Of a DNA stretch of 64,000 bases, positions 54,355 through 62,769 are shown piece after piece. How positions within the stretch are numbered: the stretch's first letter is position 1; each line of letters opens with the position of its first letter. The DNA comes from CBDCWT01 sp965223305. Its GTDB lineage: Bacteria > Planctomycetota > Planctomycetia > Pirellulales > Pirellulaceae. Location of the stretch: assembly GCA_965223305.1 (NCBI GenBank), contig CBDCWT010000088.1:372001-436000 (forward strand), in the 5' to 3' direction. The translations under genes and the position numbers were made by a program. The notes below the pieces were generated by a model, which did not search any database, had not been told where the DNA came from, and worked only from the letters and a program-made list of their open reading frames with translations.

Positions 54355-55133
54355 TCACGGAAGCATTGCAGCACTGCCCAGGGATTGGGCCAGCCCGGCT
54401 TGAGCAGCTCCATGGTATCGGTGTGCATACCTGGACGGACGTGCTCGAGTCTGCGCATCGCCTACCGCAGCAGCACGGCCGCACTCTGACGGACGAGTGC
54501 CGTCGCTGTTTGGCAGCGCTTGATCGCGGTGATATTCAGTACTTTCTCGACCGCTTCGTGCCGCAGGACCGCTGGCGGATCCTAGCTCATTTCTTCGAGG
54601 ACATTTCGTATTTTGACATCGAGACTGCTGGATTACAGGCCGATGCCCCGATCACCGTGATCGTCTGCTGGCACCGTCGCAAGCTACACACCTATGTCGA
54701 AAACGAGAATCTCGATGACTTCCTGGAGTTGCTGGATGACGTCACGTTGCTGGCCTCTTTTAACGGCAGTTCGTTTGACGTGCCGCGAGTGTTGAATACA
54801 TTTCATGTTCCAGAACTACCGTGTCCCCATTTGGATCTGCGTTGGGCTTGCTACCACAGGGGATGGCGTGGAAGCCTCAAACGGATCGCCTCGCGGGTCG
54901 GGATTGCTCGTCCCGAGGATCTACAAGACATGGATGGCGCGGCCGCCGTCGAGTTGTGGTACGCGTGGAGAAGCCGAGGTGATCGCGGCGCGCTCGACAA
55001 ACTGGTTCGTTACTGCTCGGCGGACGTGCTGCTGCTGGTGATGGTAGCTCATCGCCTGGCCGGCCGTAGCGGATACTCGGATTTAGCATACTGGAGCCGT
55101 TTGCGTGAGAATGACAGGCAGTGTGTCGCCTAG
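54351..55133 (+). CDS. mrfB: RNase H-fold exonuclease with helix-hairpin-helix (MrfB/YprB-like)
   Basis: 260 residues. The N-terminus has a helix-hairpin-helix CPGIGPARLEQLHGIGVHTW. The DEDD-type nuclease core follows: YFDIETAG (Asp89, Glu91), SFNGSSFDVPRVLN and YCSADVLLLVMV with the last Asp. This is the predicted exonuclease partner of MrfA. TTG 54351 overlaps the mrfA stop by 4 nt (TTGA), so translation is coupled. The length is slightly shorter than Bacillus YprB, which has an extra C-terminal part. It probably removes the adducted DNA strand after unwinding. Confidence 0.88.
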   Translation: MITEALQHCPGIGPARLEQLHGIGVHTWTDVLESAHRLPQQHGRTLTDECRRCLAALDRGDIQYFLDRFVPQDRWRILAHFFEDISYFDIETAGLQADAPITVIVCWHRRKLHTYVENENLDDFLELLDDVTLLASFNGSSFDVPRVLNTFHVPELPCPHLDLRWACYHRGWRGSLKRIASRVGIARPEDLQDMDGAAAVELWYAWRSRGDRGALDKLVRYCSADVLLLVMVAHRLAGRSGYSDLAYWSRLRENDRQCVA

Positions 55134-55156
55134 CCCTCGCTGATCACACCAAGAAA

Positions 55157-56323
55157 ATGTCACGGAACGAAAATGAAATCGCAGCCAGATGTCGGGTCAC
55201 CGTGCTGACTCCGCCTGGAAGGGGCGCTATTGCGACGGTTGGTGTGCTGGGCAGCCAAGCTACGACGCTGGTTGCCGGACGATTCCAAGCAGCCTCCGGC
55301 AGGTCGTTGACTGCATATCCGCTTGGCCGCGTGCTGTTTGGCAGTTGGAGGCATGCTTCCACTTCGATGGCCTCTGAAGAAGTTGTCGTCGTCCAATCTG
55401 CAGAGGACCAGGTTGACGTCCACTGCCACGGCGGCGATGTCGCTGCTGGATCGATTGTTCAAACCTTGGTCGATGCTGGTGCCGAGCATTGCGAGGTGAG
55501 CGACTGGCTCGAGCAGCGAGTACCGGACACTATCCAACGTGATGCGCTGGCCGCGCTGCTGGGCGCGGAAACCGAACGCGCTGCGGCGATTCTGCTGAAC
55601 CAATATCGTGGAGCATTGCGCACCGAGCTGCAGCAGGTAACCAATGCGCTGCAGAACCAGCAGATCGACGAGTCGCGGCATCGACTCGAGCAAATGCAGC
55701 AAGCCGGTCTCCTCGGCATCAAGCTGACGCAGCCTTGGCGAGTTGTCGTTGCTGGACCGCCGAATGTCGGCAAGAGCAGCCTGGTAAACTCGATCCTCGG
55801 TTACGACCGGTCGATCGTTCATGGTCAACCGGGAACCACCAGAGATCGAGTGGAGACGCGCGCGGTTCTGAGCGGTTGGCCGTTCCTATTGAGCGATACG
55901 GCAGGTTTGCGGGACGCTGATGAAGTCACCGAGGCAGCTGGCATCTCACGCGCCCGTGAGTCAATTCAGCAGGCAGATCTCGTGCTCTGGGTCCGGGAGC
56001 TAACGGCGTTGGATGATAGCAGGCAACCGCCGGGAGAGTTGAGTGATTGCCGGATGATACTGGTTGCAAGCAAGTCGGATCTCTTAGCGGGCCCTCTGCC
56101 GGCAGGTCTTGGGGATTGGATTTCAACGAGTTCCAGGAATGGTGACGGCATCGAGCGGCTCAAGTCGACGATTGTCGAGCGGCTAGTGCCGATCTCCCTA
56201 TCCACCACCGCAGCTGTCCCGTTTACTGAGGCCCAGCGTCTGGCGATTGATCGGGCGCTCGAGGCGCTCGCCTCCCAGGACGGTGAAGCCGCTCGGCTGG
56301 CACTCGAGAAGCTCCTGCAATAA
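55157..56323 (+). CDS. MnmE/TrmE-like GTPase without the C-terminal Cys motif
   Basis: About 388 residues. The N-terminal TrmE-type domain is present (TPPGRGAIATVGVLG). The G domain carries GPPNVGKSS (200-208), a GTTRDRVE switch I, DTAGLRD and SKSD as a variant NKxD motif. MnmE together with MnmG modifies U34 of certain tRNAs. Classical MnmE is about 450 residues and ends in FCIGK with a functional cysteine; here the protein ends ARLALEKLLQ. It may have lost or changed the modification role. ATG 55157 (MSRNENEIAA) lies 23 nt after the mrfB stop; the frame also extends to 55121, overlapping mrfB. Confidence 0.85.
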   Translation: MSRNENEIAARCRVTVLTPPGRGAIATVGVLGSQATTLVAGRFQAASGRSLTAYPLGRVLFGSWRHASTSMASEEVVVVQSAEDQVDVHCHGGDVAAGSIVQTLVDAGAEHCEVSDWLEQRVPDTIQRDALAALLGAETERAAAILLNQYRGALRTELQQVTNALQNQQIDESRHRLEQMQQAGLLGIKLTQPWRVVVAGPPNVGKSSLVNSILGYDRSIVHGQPGTTRDRVETRAVLSGWPFLLSDTAGLRDADEVTEAAGISRARESIQQADLVLWVRELTALDDSRQPPGELSDCRMILVASKSDLLAGPLPAGLGDWISTSSRNGDGIERLKSTIVERLVPISLSTTAAVPFTEAQRLAIDRALEALASQDGEAARLALEKLLQ

Positions 56324-56335
56324 CGTCAACCGGGG

Positions 56336-56518
56336 CTAGCCCGAATTATTCATGAGCGATCTGCTGCGAGGTCGTAAGTCCATCCGTGGCTTCGTCATGC
56401 TTCACAATTCTCCCTCGACGTATTGCTTCAATACGCCTGCGGAAGAATTGCTCGCCTTCCTTGCCACGAACGTACTTACAACCTCTCGCGACGATCTTCA
56501 TGAATAATCCGGGCTAGC
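56336..56518. mobile_element. MITE-like 183-bp palindromic element, full copy 1
   Basis: Ends are CTAGCCCGAATTATTCATGA and TCATGAATAATCCGGGCTAG. The two halves pair along nearly the whole length as an imperfect palindrome (CGTATTG-CTT-CAATACG at the centre). No coding sequence is inside. Copy 2 at 62588 differs in one visible base. Short internally deleted copies are at 9768 and 11044. The pattern suggests spreading in trans by a transposase not in this window. Confidence 0.8.
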
Positions 56519-56546
56519 ACACGCTTCTGAGAATTCGCCGGGTATT

Positions 56547-56630
56547 TCGTAACCCGAAGCGTCAGCGAGGGGAGTTGGTGTACCAACGCAAGTCATTCCC
56601 TCGCTTACGCTTCGGGTTACGATTGAGCCA
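56547..56630. repeat. Inverted repeat of the CGTAACCCGAAGCG family, third copy plus partial tails
   Basis: The arms TCGTAACCCGAAGCGTCAGC and TTACGCTTCGGGTTACGA pair; the right arm is followed by TTGAGCC. Two further tails, TTACGCTTCGGGTTCCGATT (56651) and CTACGCCTCGGGTTCTGATT (56695), repeat only the right end. It looks like stepwise tandem addition of half elements. Confidence 0.75.
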
Positions 56631-56903
56631 AGAAGCGTAACTTCACAACCTTACGCTTCGGGTTCCGATTGAGCCGAAGGCGCAACACCAAGACCTACGC
56701 CTCGGGTTCTGATTGAGGCCGACGCGCGACGTCATAGAAGGCGCTTGCCCAACGCACGCGGGCTGTCTTCGAGTCGAGGAGCGGTTTGTCGGGACGAGAG
56801 GTCGGAAACTTCCCTGGACCGCCCCAGTGAAGTTGCTAGACTACCGCCGCGCGCGGTCCCTGTTGCAGCGGCCCGGGGGCGCATGTTCACGGAGGGACTT
56901 TGA

Positions 56904-58763
56904 ATGCTATCGACCAGAGGCCCCGGACGTTCAGCCGCGGCCAGGAATTGCCGCACTGTGCTAGCGGTGCTCTGCGGTTTAGGTCTCCAGTGGACTGCCA
57001 CTGTGGCGCTCGGTGCCCCGGGTGATTCGCCGAAACCGGTTGCTACCGCCGCTTTCTCAGAGCCCTCTCATACGGATGTGCGTCCCTCGCGGTTTCAGGA
57101 GATCATTCCTGGCGAGACAACGCGGGCAACCTTGATTGAAACAGCCGGTGCGCCGCAGTCGGAGGACTCACAAGGTGAGGAAACCGTCTACACGTACAAG
57201 CTGGGACCCTTTCGAAAAGTAGAAGTGATCGTGGCCCACGACGTTGTTGAGTCGATTGTGGCCCACCTGGAATCGCCTACCTCCGCGGCATCGATTGCCG
57301 ACGAATTGGGACTGTCCAACTTCGTGCCTGCAATCGTCTACGGTAGCCAGAGCGAGGTACTGGGACAGGTCTATCCGGAAAGAGGCGTTGCTCTCAGCTT
57401 TGCACCAAACTCCACAGATGGCATGGTGAGCCAGATCGTATTGGAGCCTATCTCGCCTCAGTTTTTTTTACTACGCGCCAAGAGCGACACGAGCCCCGAC
57501 TACGAGCGAAAGATTGCCGATCTGAACTATGTACTACAAGCAGATCCACAAAACGCTCAAGCTCGAGGCCTAAAAGCAGAGGTGTTTGCTGCCGCCGGGT
57601 ACTACGGAAGGGCTCTGACGAACGTCGTTGAAGCGCTCAAGGCGGATCCCGCCAACCTACGGCATCGTCTGCTGCTGGCAGAGCTGCACCACCAACATGG
57701 CCGATACACCGCTGCCCTCGAAGAAGCCCAGCAAGTGTTGTCAAGAGCTGACTCGAGCTTGATCCACGGTCGAGCAGAGGCCTTGCTAGGTAACTTGATC
57801 GCGAACGGACCGGGACGTGATTATCAAGCGGCGATGGAGCACCATTTGGCTGCCGTTGAACTGCTCCGTCCGCTGCTCGTCAGCCCCCAGCTCCTGGTTC
57901 GCCGCGCTGCCCGCAAGGAGATGTTGGAAGTTCATTTGGCGATCGCAAACGACATCACGCACGGCCAATGGGCCGGCAAGAAGGAGTCCGCACCCGAGTG
58001 GTTGAAGCTGGCTAGAGAGCTGTCCGAACAGCTGATTGCCGAGGATGAAGGAGACGAGATAGTCCGGCTGTATCTCTATCACCAAGCGTTGGCGAGTTAC
58101 GTCGGAATGCGGGGTCAGGTTGATCCGGCTGAGGTTGCTGAGACGGCATTGCAGTTGGGAAAGCGGCTGCTTTCCCAGACGAACGATCGACTTCGCCGCA
58201 GGGAACTGCAGTGGTTGCTGGTCGACGCACTCGTAGAAGCAGTTCGCGCCGAGCAACTGCGGGGAACGATCTACAAGGTGACGCAGTACACGCGTGAAGC
58301 AGACGAGTTGATACGAACGCTCGCTCAAACCGAGGAGTCTGAAGCAAGAGTCGACTTCACTCGAGGGCGTCTGTACTTCCTGATCGGCACGACGTTTGCG
58401 ATTGAAGCTGGCGACCATCAGCGTGCGGTGAGCTGGTTCGACAAAGCAAAACCGCATTTGATGAAGACGCATCCACCGGCCGGTTCCGTTGATCTTGTGA
58501 GACATGGCCAACGATTTGTCAGTATGGGGGTTTCCTACTGGGAGACCAACGGTCGAGATGAGGCTCTCCGGTTGACCGAGCGCGGACTGCAGTTGATGTC
58601 GGCGGCCGTCGAACAAGGTAACCTCGACAAGGCGCCGTTAGCTGTTGCCTACGGTAATCTGGCTGCGATGTACCGCAGCATCGGCCGTCCCGAAGATGCC
58701 AAGCGGTTGGCGGCGCGAGCGTCTCAAATCGAGTCAGGTGCCGGGGAAGCGATCACTCGCTGA
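56904..58763 (+). CDS. Exported TPR-repeat protein
   Basis: 619 residues. A signal peptide (LAVLCGLGLQWTATVALGA) is followed by an SmpA-like start (IIPGETTRATLIETAGAPQ, YTYKLGPFRKVEVIV). TPR units are seen from about residue 205: ADLNYVLQADPQNAQARGLKA, AAGYYGRALTNVVEALKADP, HHQHGRYTAALEEAQQVLSR, and near the end YGNLAAMYRSIGRPEDAKRL. It probably acts as a periplasmic scaffold. ATG 56904 has GGAGGG about 9 nt upstream. No partner is evident; the neighbours are the MnmE-like GTPase and fxsA. Confidence 0.8.
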   Translation: MLSTRGPGRSAAARNCRTVLAVLCGLGLQWTATVALGAPGDSPKPVATAAFSEPSHTDVRPSRFQEIIPGETTRATLIETAGAPQSEDSQGEETVYTYKLGPFRKVEVIVAHDVVESIVAHLESPTSAASIADELGLSNFVPAIVYGSQSEVLGQVYPERGVALSFAPNSTDGMVSQIVLEPISPQFFLLRAKSDTSPDYERKIADLNYVLQADPQNAQARGLKAEVFAAAGYYGRALTNVVEALKADPANLRHRLLLAELHHQHGRYTAALEEAQQVLSRADSSLIHGRAEALLGNLIANGPGRDYQAAMEHHLAAVELLRPLLVSPQLLVRRAARKEMLEVHLAIANDITHGQWAGKKESAPEWLKLARELSEQLIAEDEGDEIVRLYLYHQALASYVGMRGQVDPAEVAETALQLGKRLLSQTNDRLRRRELQWLLVDALVEAVRAEQLRGTIYKVTQYTREADELIRTLAQTEESEARVDFTRGRLYFLIGTTFAIEAGDHQRAVSWFDKAKPHLMKTHPPAGSVDLVRHGQRFVSMGVSYWETNGRDEALRLTERGLQLMSAAVEQGNLDKAPLAVAYGNLAAMYRSIGRPEDAKRLAARASQIESGAGEAITR

Positions 58764-58905
58764 GCCGCCTGCGAGGGCCTGCGAAGTCTCTGACCAACAC
58801 CGCCACAGCTCTTGTCGCCGGGAATACAACAGCCAAGAGCTCCCTCTTCGTGCCGAATAACTGGTAGTCTATCATGCAATCAATGGCCAGCTGGTTCGCC
58901 GCGGA

Positions 58906-59376
58906 GTGCTCATTGTGCTGTTCAAGCTGTTCCTGCTGTTTATCGTGGTCCCGCTCGTGGAACTTTTCCTGTTGTTCACGTTGGCGGAACTGACGAGCGC
59001 CGGAACCACTCTGGCACTTGTAGTTGCGACGGGATTTGTTGGTTCGATCCTGGCACGCACGCAAGGATTCCGTACCTACACGAGGATTCGCGAAGAGCTC
59101 GCTTCGAGCAGGATGCCGACTGACTCGTTGGTCGATGCGGTGATGATTTTTGTCGCCGGAGCGCTGCTGCTGACGCCGGGTATACTGACCGACCTGTTTG
59201 GATTCAGTCTGTTGGTTCCGGCCTGCCGGCAGTTTTACCGGCGGCGAGCCAAGCAGTGGTTTCAGACCCACTTCAAACTGCAAACATACGGACACTCAAC
59301 GGCCCCAGGTAGGTCCGAGATCGTTGACTCATACGTCGTCGACTCGCGGGCCGGTAGCAACGAGAATGCTGATTGA
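58906..59376 (+). CDS. fxsA: FxsA-family inner membrane protein
   Basis: 156 residues. Hydrophobic helices VLFKLFLLFIVVPLVELFLLF, TTLALVVATGFVGSILA and FVAGALLLTPGILTDLFG are in the FxsA order, and the PGILTDLFG motif is the family hallmark. In E. coli FxsA affects phage exclusion, but the general role is not known. GTG 58906 starts it (MLIVLFKL). It converges on gap with 35 nt between the stops. Confidence 0.88.
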   Translation: MLIVLFKLFLLFIVVPLVELFLLFTLAELTSAGTTLALVVATGFVGSILARTQGFRTYTRIREELASSRMPTDSLVDAVMIFVAGALLLTPGILTDLFGFSLLVPACRQFYRRRAKQWFQTHFKLQTYGHSTAPGRSEIVDSYVVDSRAGSNENAD

Positions 59377-59411
59377 GCGGAACGTCTTCACCGGGATTTG
59401 GCGGCCGCTCC

Positions 59412-60437
59412 CTACATGTTTCCGATTCTGGCGACCAGGTCGGCAGTCCGGCAGCTGTATCCCCACTCGTTGTCGTACCAGCTGACCACTTTGATCAGTT
59501 GGCCAGTGCCGCCTAACACTTGAGTCCAGTCGGCGGCGAAAATCGAACTGTGAGGGTCGTCGATGATATCGGACGACACGATTGGATCCTCGGTGTACGC
59601 CAAATAACCCTTTAGTGGGCCATTGGCCGCTTCTTTAATCGCCGCGTTGACGGTTTCTTTCGTCGCAGGCTTCGAGAGATTGGCGACTAGATCGACCACG
59701 CTTCCGGTACTGACGGGCACACGCATGGCGATCCCCGTGAGCTTGCCGTTCAGTTCCGGAATCACCAACCCCACTGCCTTCGCAGCACCGGTCGAGGTGG
59801 GAATGATATTCTGGGCCGCAGCGCGGGTACGATAGAGATCCTTATGAGGCTGATCCTGGACGTTTTGGTCGTTGGTGTAAGCGTGGACCGTGGTCATCAA
59901 ACCAGACTCGATGCCGAACGTATCGTTCAGCACTTTCGCAACCGGCGCCAGGCAGTTAGTCGTGCAGCTTGCGTTCGAGACACACTTCATGTCCGTTGAC
60001 AGCTTGTCGTCATTGACGCCGAACACCACAGTTAGATCCGCGCCATCCTTCGCCGGAGCGCTCAACACGACTTTCTTTGCCCCTGCCTGCAGATGGGTGT
60101 CGTATCCGGCTTTGCTGCCAGAGGCCCGTGCAGTGAAGATTCCGGTGCTCTCGACCACGACGTCGATGTTGTTTTCTCCCCAAGGGAGCTCGGCTGGGTT
60201 GCGCTCCGACAGAGCCAGGACTCTTTTCCCCCCCACGGTTAGCGAACGATCGTCGTAGTCGACATCTTCAGAGTAACGGCCGTGGATGGTGTCGTACTTG
60301 AGCAACGTGGCCAGTGTTCGGTTGTCGGTCAGATCGTTCACAGCAACCACTTCGAATTCACTGCTCCGAGCAGCGAGATTACGAAACGTCAGGCGTCCAA
60401 TTCTTCCGAAACCGTTGATTGCTACCCGTACCGTCAC
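59412..60437 (-). CDS. gap: Glyceraldehyde-3-phosphate dehydrogenase
   Basis: 341 residues. Type I GAPDH oxidises glyceraldehyde 3-phosphate with phosphate and NAD. Clear are the Rossmann start AINGFGRIGRLTFRN, catalytic Cys158 in SNASCTTN, the His in TTVHAYTNDQ, IIPTSTGAAKAVG and the C-terminal SWYDNEWGYSCR. Asp35 in VNDLTD fits NAD preference. The ATG at 60437 begins MTVRVAING. It stands alone, with a methyltransferase diverging 350 nt away. Confidence 0.98.
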   Translation of the reverse strand: MTVRVAINGFGRIGRLTFRNLAARSSEFEVVAVNDLTDNRTLATLLKYDTIHGRYSEDVDYDDRSLTVGGKRVLALSERNPAELPWGENNIDVVVESTGIFTARASGSKAGYDTHLQAGAKKVVLSAPAKDGADLTVVFGVNDDKLSTDMKCVSNASCTTNCLAPVAKVLNDTFGIESGLMTTVHAYTNDQNVQDQPHKDLYRTRAAAQNIIPTSTGAAKAVGLVIPELNGKLTGIAMRVPVSTGSVVDLVANLSKPATKETVNAAIKEAANGPLKGYLAYTEDPIVSSDIIDDPHSSIFAADWTQVLGGTGQLIKVVSWYDNEWGYSCRTADLVARIGNM

Positions 60438-60789
60438 AGTGTTAACTCCTTAGCCTTTTTGGCCGTTTATCCTGCTCGCTCGATTCGCCATACCGGTCCG
60501 GGGGTGCTGTAGATGCACTACCGGAGCGATCGCGTGGTGCTTTTGAGTGAAAACCGCTGGATTATACTGCCGTAGGGAAAGGCCAGCAACCGGCGCCTCA
60601 CCAACCGACCTATCAGCTTACCGGGATACCAGGCGCCAGCCACCGATCCAGCTGAACCAGCGTTGCCGGTTGGTGATAACCTCAGAATTTCGGTGTCGGA
60701 TATTGGGCCGCAGCTCACTGTGCTGACATCTGGCGGCGCAGCAGCTGGCAACAATCTCCAATCTCCGCGCGAAGAGAAAGGACGCAACG
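60438..60789. other. Divergent intergenic region between gap and a methyltransferase
   Basis: No gene or strong motif is supported here. Both flanking genes are transcribed outward, so promoters for gap (minus) and the methyltransferase (plus) must lie in this stretch. No clear -35/-10 pair, riboswitch-like fold or repeat copy was identified by eye. An AGAGAAAGG about 15 nt before the methyltransferase start may be its ribosome binding site. Confidence 0.4.
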
Positions 60790-61584
60790 GTGGCGGTGAA
60801 CACTCCAGAGTGCCGATTTCCACAGGGAGTGACTCCTGGGTTGTGGGATTACGTGCATTCTGATGCTATCGCCAGCGACTACGACGAGTATTTCGCTAGC
60901 AACCAGTTGTTTCGCTTCGACCGATGGGTGTTGCTGTGCGAACTTGAGCGGCGGTTGCGCGCCGGTGCAGTAGTCGCGGACCTAGGGTGTGGTACGGGCC
61001 GCGCTGTTCTGGCAGCCGCGGAACGTGGTTTCCGGGGGCTTGCCATCGATCTATCGGAACGGATGCTGCAAATCGTTCGTGAGAAGGCCGATGCTCGCCA
61101 GCTGTCGGTCGACTACCTGCAAGCCAACCTCGTCGAGTTAGACGCCGTCCGGGATCACTCGGTAGACGCGGCAGCCTGCCTATTTAGCACACTGGGGATG
61201 ATCCGCGGCGTCGCGAACCGGCAAAGTGCGCTCTTGCACTTTCATCGTGTTCTCAGACGCAAAGGGATCCTCGTGCTGCACGTACACAACTACTGGTACA
61301 GCCTGCGCGACCCTGGAGGGCCGTGGTGGATCGTCAAAAGCTGTTTGCGTGGACTCTTCGGTTCACGGTTGGAACGGGGAGATAAGTTCTTCAGTTACCG
61401 CGGTATTCCCCAGATGTTCCTGCATGTGTTTACGTACCGTGAGATTCGCCGAGACTTGCGGCAGGCAGGATTCGAGATCGTCCGGATGATTCCTTTGGAC
61501 CCTGGCCGGCACCAGCCGTTGTGCTGGCCTCGTCTACTCGGTCGATGGCGGGCCAACGGTTGGATTATTGTGGCGGTGTCGTGA
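60790..61584 (+). CDS. Class I SAM-dependent methyltransferase
   Basis: 264 residues. Motif I VADLGCGTGRAVLAAAERG, GLAIDLSERML and a DAAACLFSTLGMI segment mark a Rossmann-type methyltransferase that uses S-adenosylmethionine. The C-terminal part has HNYWYSLRDPGGPWWIV and FFSYRGIPQMFLHVFTYREI, which suggests a small-molecule or sugar substrate. The substrate is unknown. GTG 60790 is the first start; AGAGAAAGG precedes it. The next genes are an FkbM-type methyltransferase and a glycosyltransferase, hinting at polysaccharide or surface glycan modification. Confidence 0.85.
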   Translation: MAVNTPECRFPQGVTPGLWDYVHSDAIASDYDEYFASNQLFRFDRWVLLCELERRLRAGAVVADLGCGTGRAVLAAAERGFRGLAIDLSERMLQIVREKADARQLSVDYLQANLVELDAVRDHSVDAAACLFSTLGMIRGVANRQSALLHFHRVLRRKGILVLHVHNYWYSLRDPGGPWWIVKSCLRGLFGSRLERGDKFFSYRGIPQMFLHVFTYREIRRDLRQAGFEIVRMIPLDPGRHQPLCWPRLLGRWRANGWIIVAVS

Positions 61585-61745
61585 GCGAACAGCCAGATAT
61601 TCCTCTTGTAGCGAGATGGCTTCTTGTGGATACTCGCGCTCGCCACGGAAGCAGGCACGCATCGGTCGTGCTTTCCGCTATTTTAGAGCCTGACCATGAC
61701 GGCACACGGAGTGTGCCTACTACCTTGAAAGCTCGGACGTGACAG

Positions 61746-62555
61746 ATGAGGCAGATCCAGCGGTTTCGGAGTCTCTATCACCAGATCCGAATCTACGTAC
61801 GGGCGCGGCGGTACCTGCGGAAGGCCGAACCCAGCGAGACCCGGTTCGCCTGCGACTGTCTCCAGGCGGGCGAAGTGGCTCTGGACATTGGGGCTCACAA
61901 GGCGGCCTACACCTACTGGTTGTCACGCGCAGTGGGTCGGTCGGGGCACGTCTATGCTTTCGAACCGCAGCCCAAGTTGGCTGCTGTGCTGCAGGGCTAC
62001 GCTGCTGTTGTGCGGGCCAAGAACATTCGGGTCTGTGAGGTAGCTCTTTCGGATCAGCGTCGGAATGGCAAGCTCGAAATCCCGTCCGCCTTCACCGCGT
62101 GGGCAAAGCTGCTGCCCAGCGGGCACGACAACCACGACGCTGTGGATGTACCTGTGGAGACTCTCGACGATTACCTTGAGGCCATCGGCGCGCGAAGACC
62201 GGTCTCGTTCATCAAGTGTGACGTCGAGCTCCACGAATTGGAGGTGCTACGCGGTGGACACCGCCTGTTGGAGACGGACCGCCCTGTGCTCCTGCTGGAG
62301 TCCTACCCGCTATCGGGGCCGGCTAAACTGGGTGGACCGAACAGGACGTTCGAGTTCTTAACGCAGCTCGGCTATCGCGGCTACTTCTTCCATCAGAGCA
62401 TGCTCGTGCCGCTCGACAACTATGCGCCCGAAGAACATCCGCTGCCGGACAAGCCGATTCAGAACTACGTCTTCTTGCACCCTGATGCGGTACATCTGGC
62501 CTGCTCTCGGCCGCCCTATCGTGTCGCGAAGAACCCCCGTCGAAGTGCCGCCTGA
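61746..62555 (+). CDS. FkbM-family methyltransferase
   Basis: 269 residues. ALDIGAHKAAYTYWLSRAVG, VYAFEPQPKL, VALSDQRRNGKLEIP and VETLDDYLEAIGARRPVSFIK followed by CDVELHELEVLRGG give the FkbM order. Two variants are unusual: DIGAHKA for DIGANIG and DVELHE for DVEGHE. FkbM enzymes methylate sugars or polyketides. ATG 61746 (MRQIQRFRSL) starts it. It converges on the GT4 gene, with the 183-bp element in between. Confidence 0.85.
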   Translation: MRQIQRFRSLYHQIRIYVRARRYLRKAEPSETRFACDCLQAGEVALDIGAHKAAYTYWLSRAVGRSGHVYAFEPQPKLAAVLQGYAAVVRAKNIRVCEVALSDQRRNGKLEIPSAFTAWAKLLPSGHDNHDAVDVPVETLDDYLEAIGARRPVSFIKCDVELHELEVLRGGHRLLETDRPVLLLESYPLSGPAKLGGPNRTFEFLTQLGYRGYFFHQSMLVPLDNYAPEEHPLPDKPIQNYVFLHPDAVHLACSRPPYRVAKNPRRSAA

Positions 62556-62587
62556 CGGGCGAGCACGCGCGCGGGTCGTTTCTAACT

Positions 62588-62769
62588 TAGCCCGAATTAT
62601 TCATGAGCGATCTGCTGCGAGGTCGTAAGTCCATCCGTGGCTTCGTCATGCTTCACAATTCTCCCTCGACGTATTGCTACAATACGCCTGCGGAAGAATT
62701 GCTCGCCTTCCTTGCCACGAACGTACTTACAACCTCTCGCGACGATCTTCATGAATAATCCGGGCTAGC
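62588..62769. mobile_element. MITE-like 183-bp palindromic element, full copy 2
   Basis: Nearly identical to copy 1 at 56336, with an A in place of a T in the centre (ATTGCTACAATACG instead of ATTGCTTCAATACG). Its right end overlaps the end of the GT4 gene, and the TAG of the terminal CTAGCCCGG on the minus strand serves as that gene's stop codon. Insertion between two convergent genes probably avoided damage. Confidence 0.85.

Larger units (their letters stand above)
56324..56903. repeat. Repeat-filled intergenic region
   Basis: This gap contains the full 183-bp palindromic element (56336-56518) and a CGTAACCCGAAGCG inverted repeat (56547-56630) followed by two further partial copies (56651-56675 and 56695-56720). 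The last part, about 56730-56903, holds the upstream region of the TPR gene with GGAGGG just before its ATG. No gene is supported. Confidence 0.75.

Noticed and set aside
59011..59028. Sigma-54 promoter-like TGGCAC...TTGC
   Set aside because: The spacing is one base too long and the site is inside the fxsA coding sequence.
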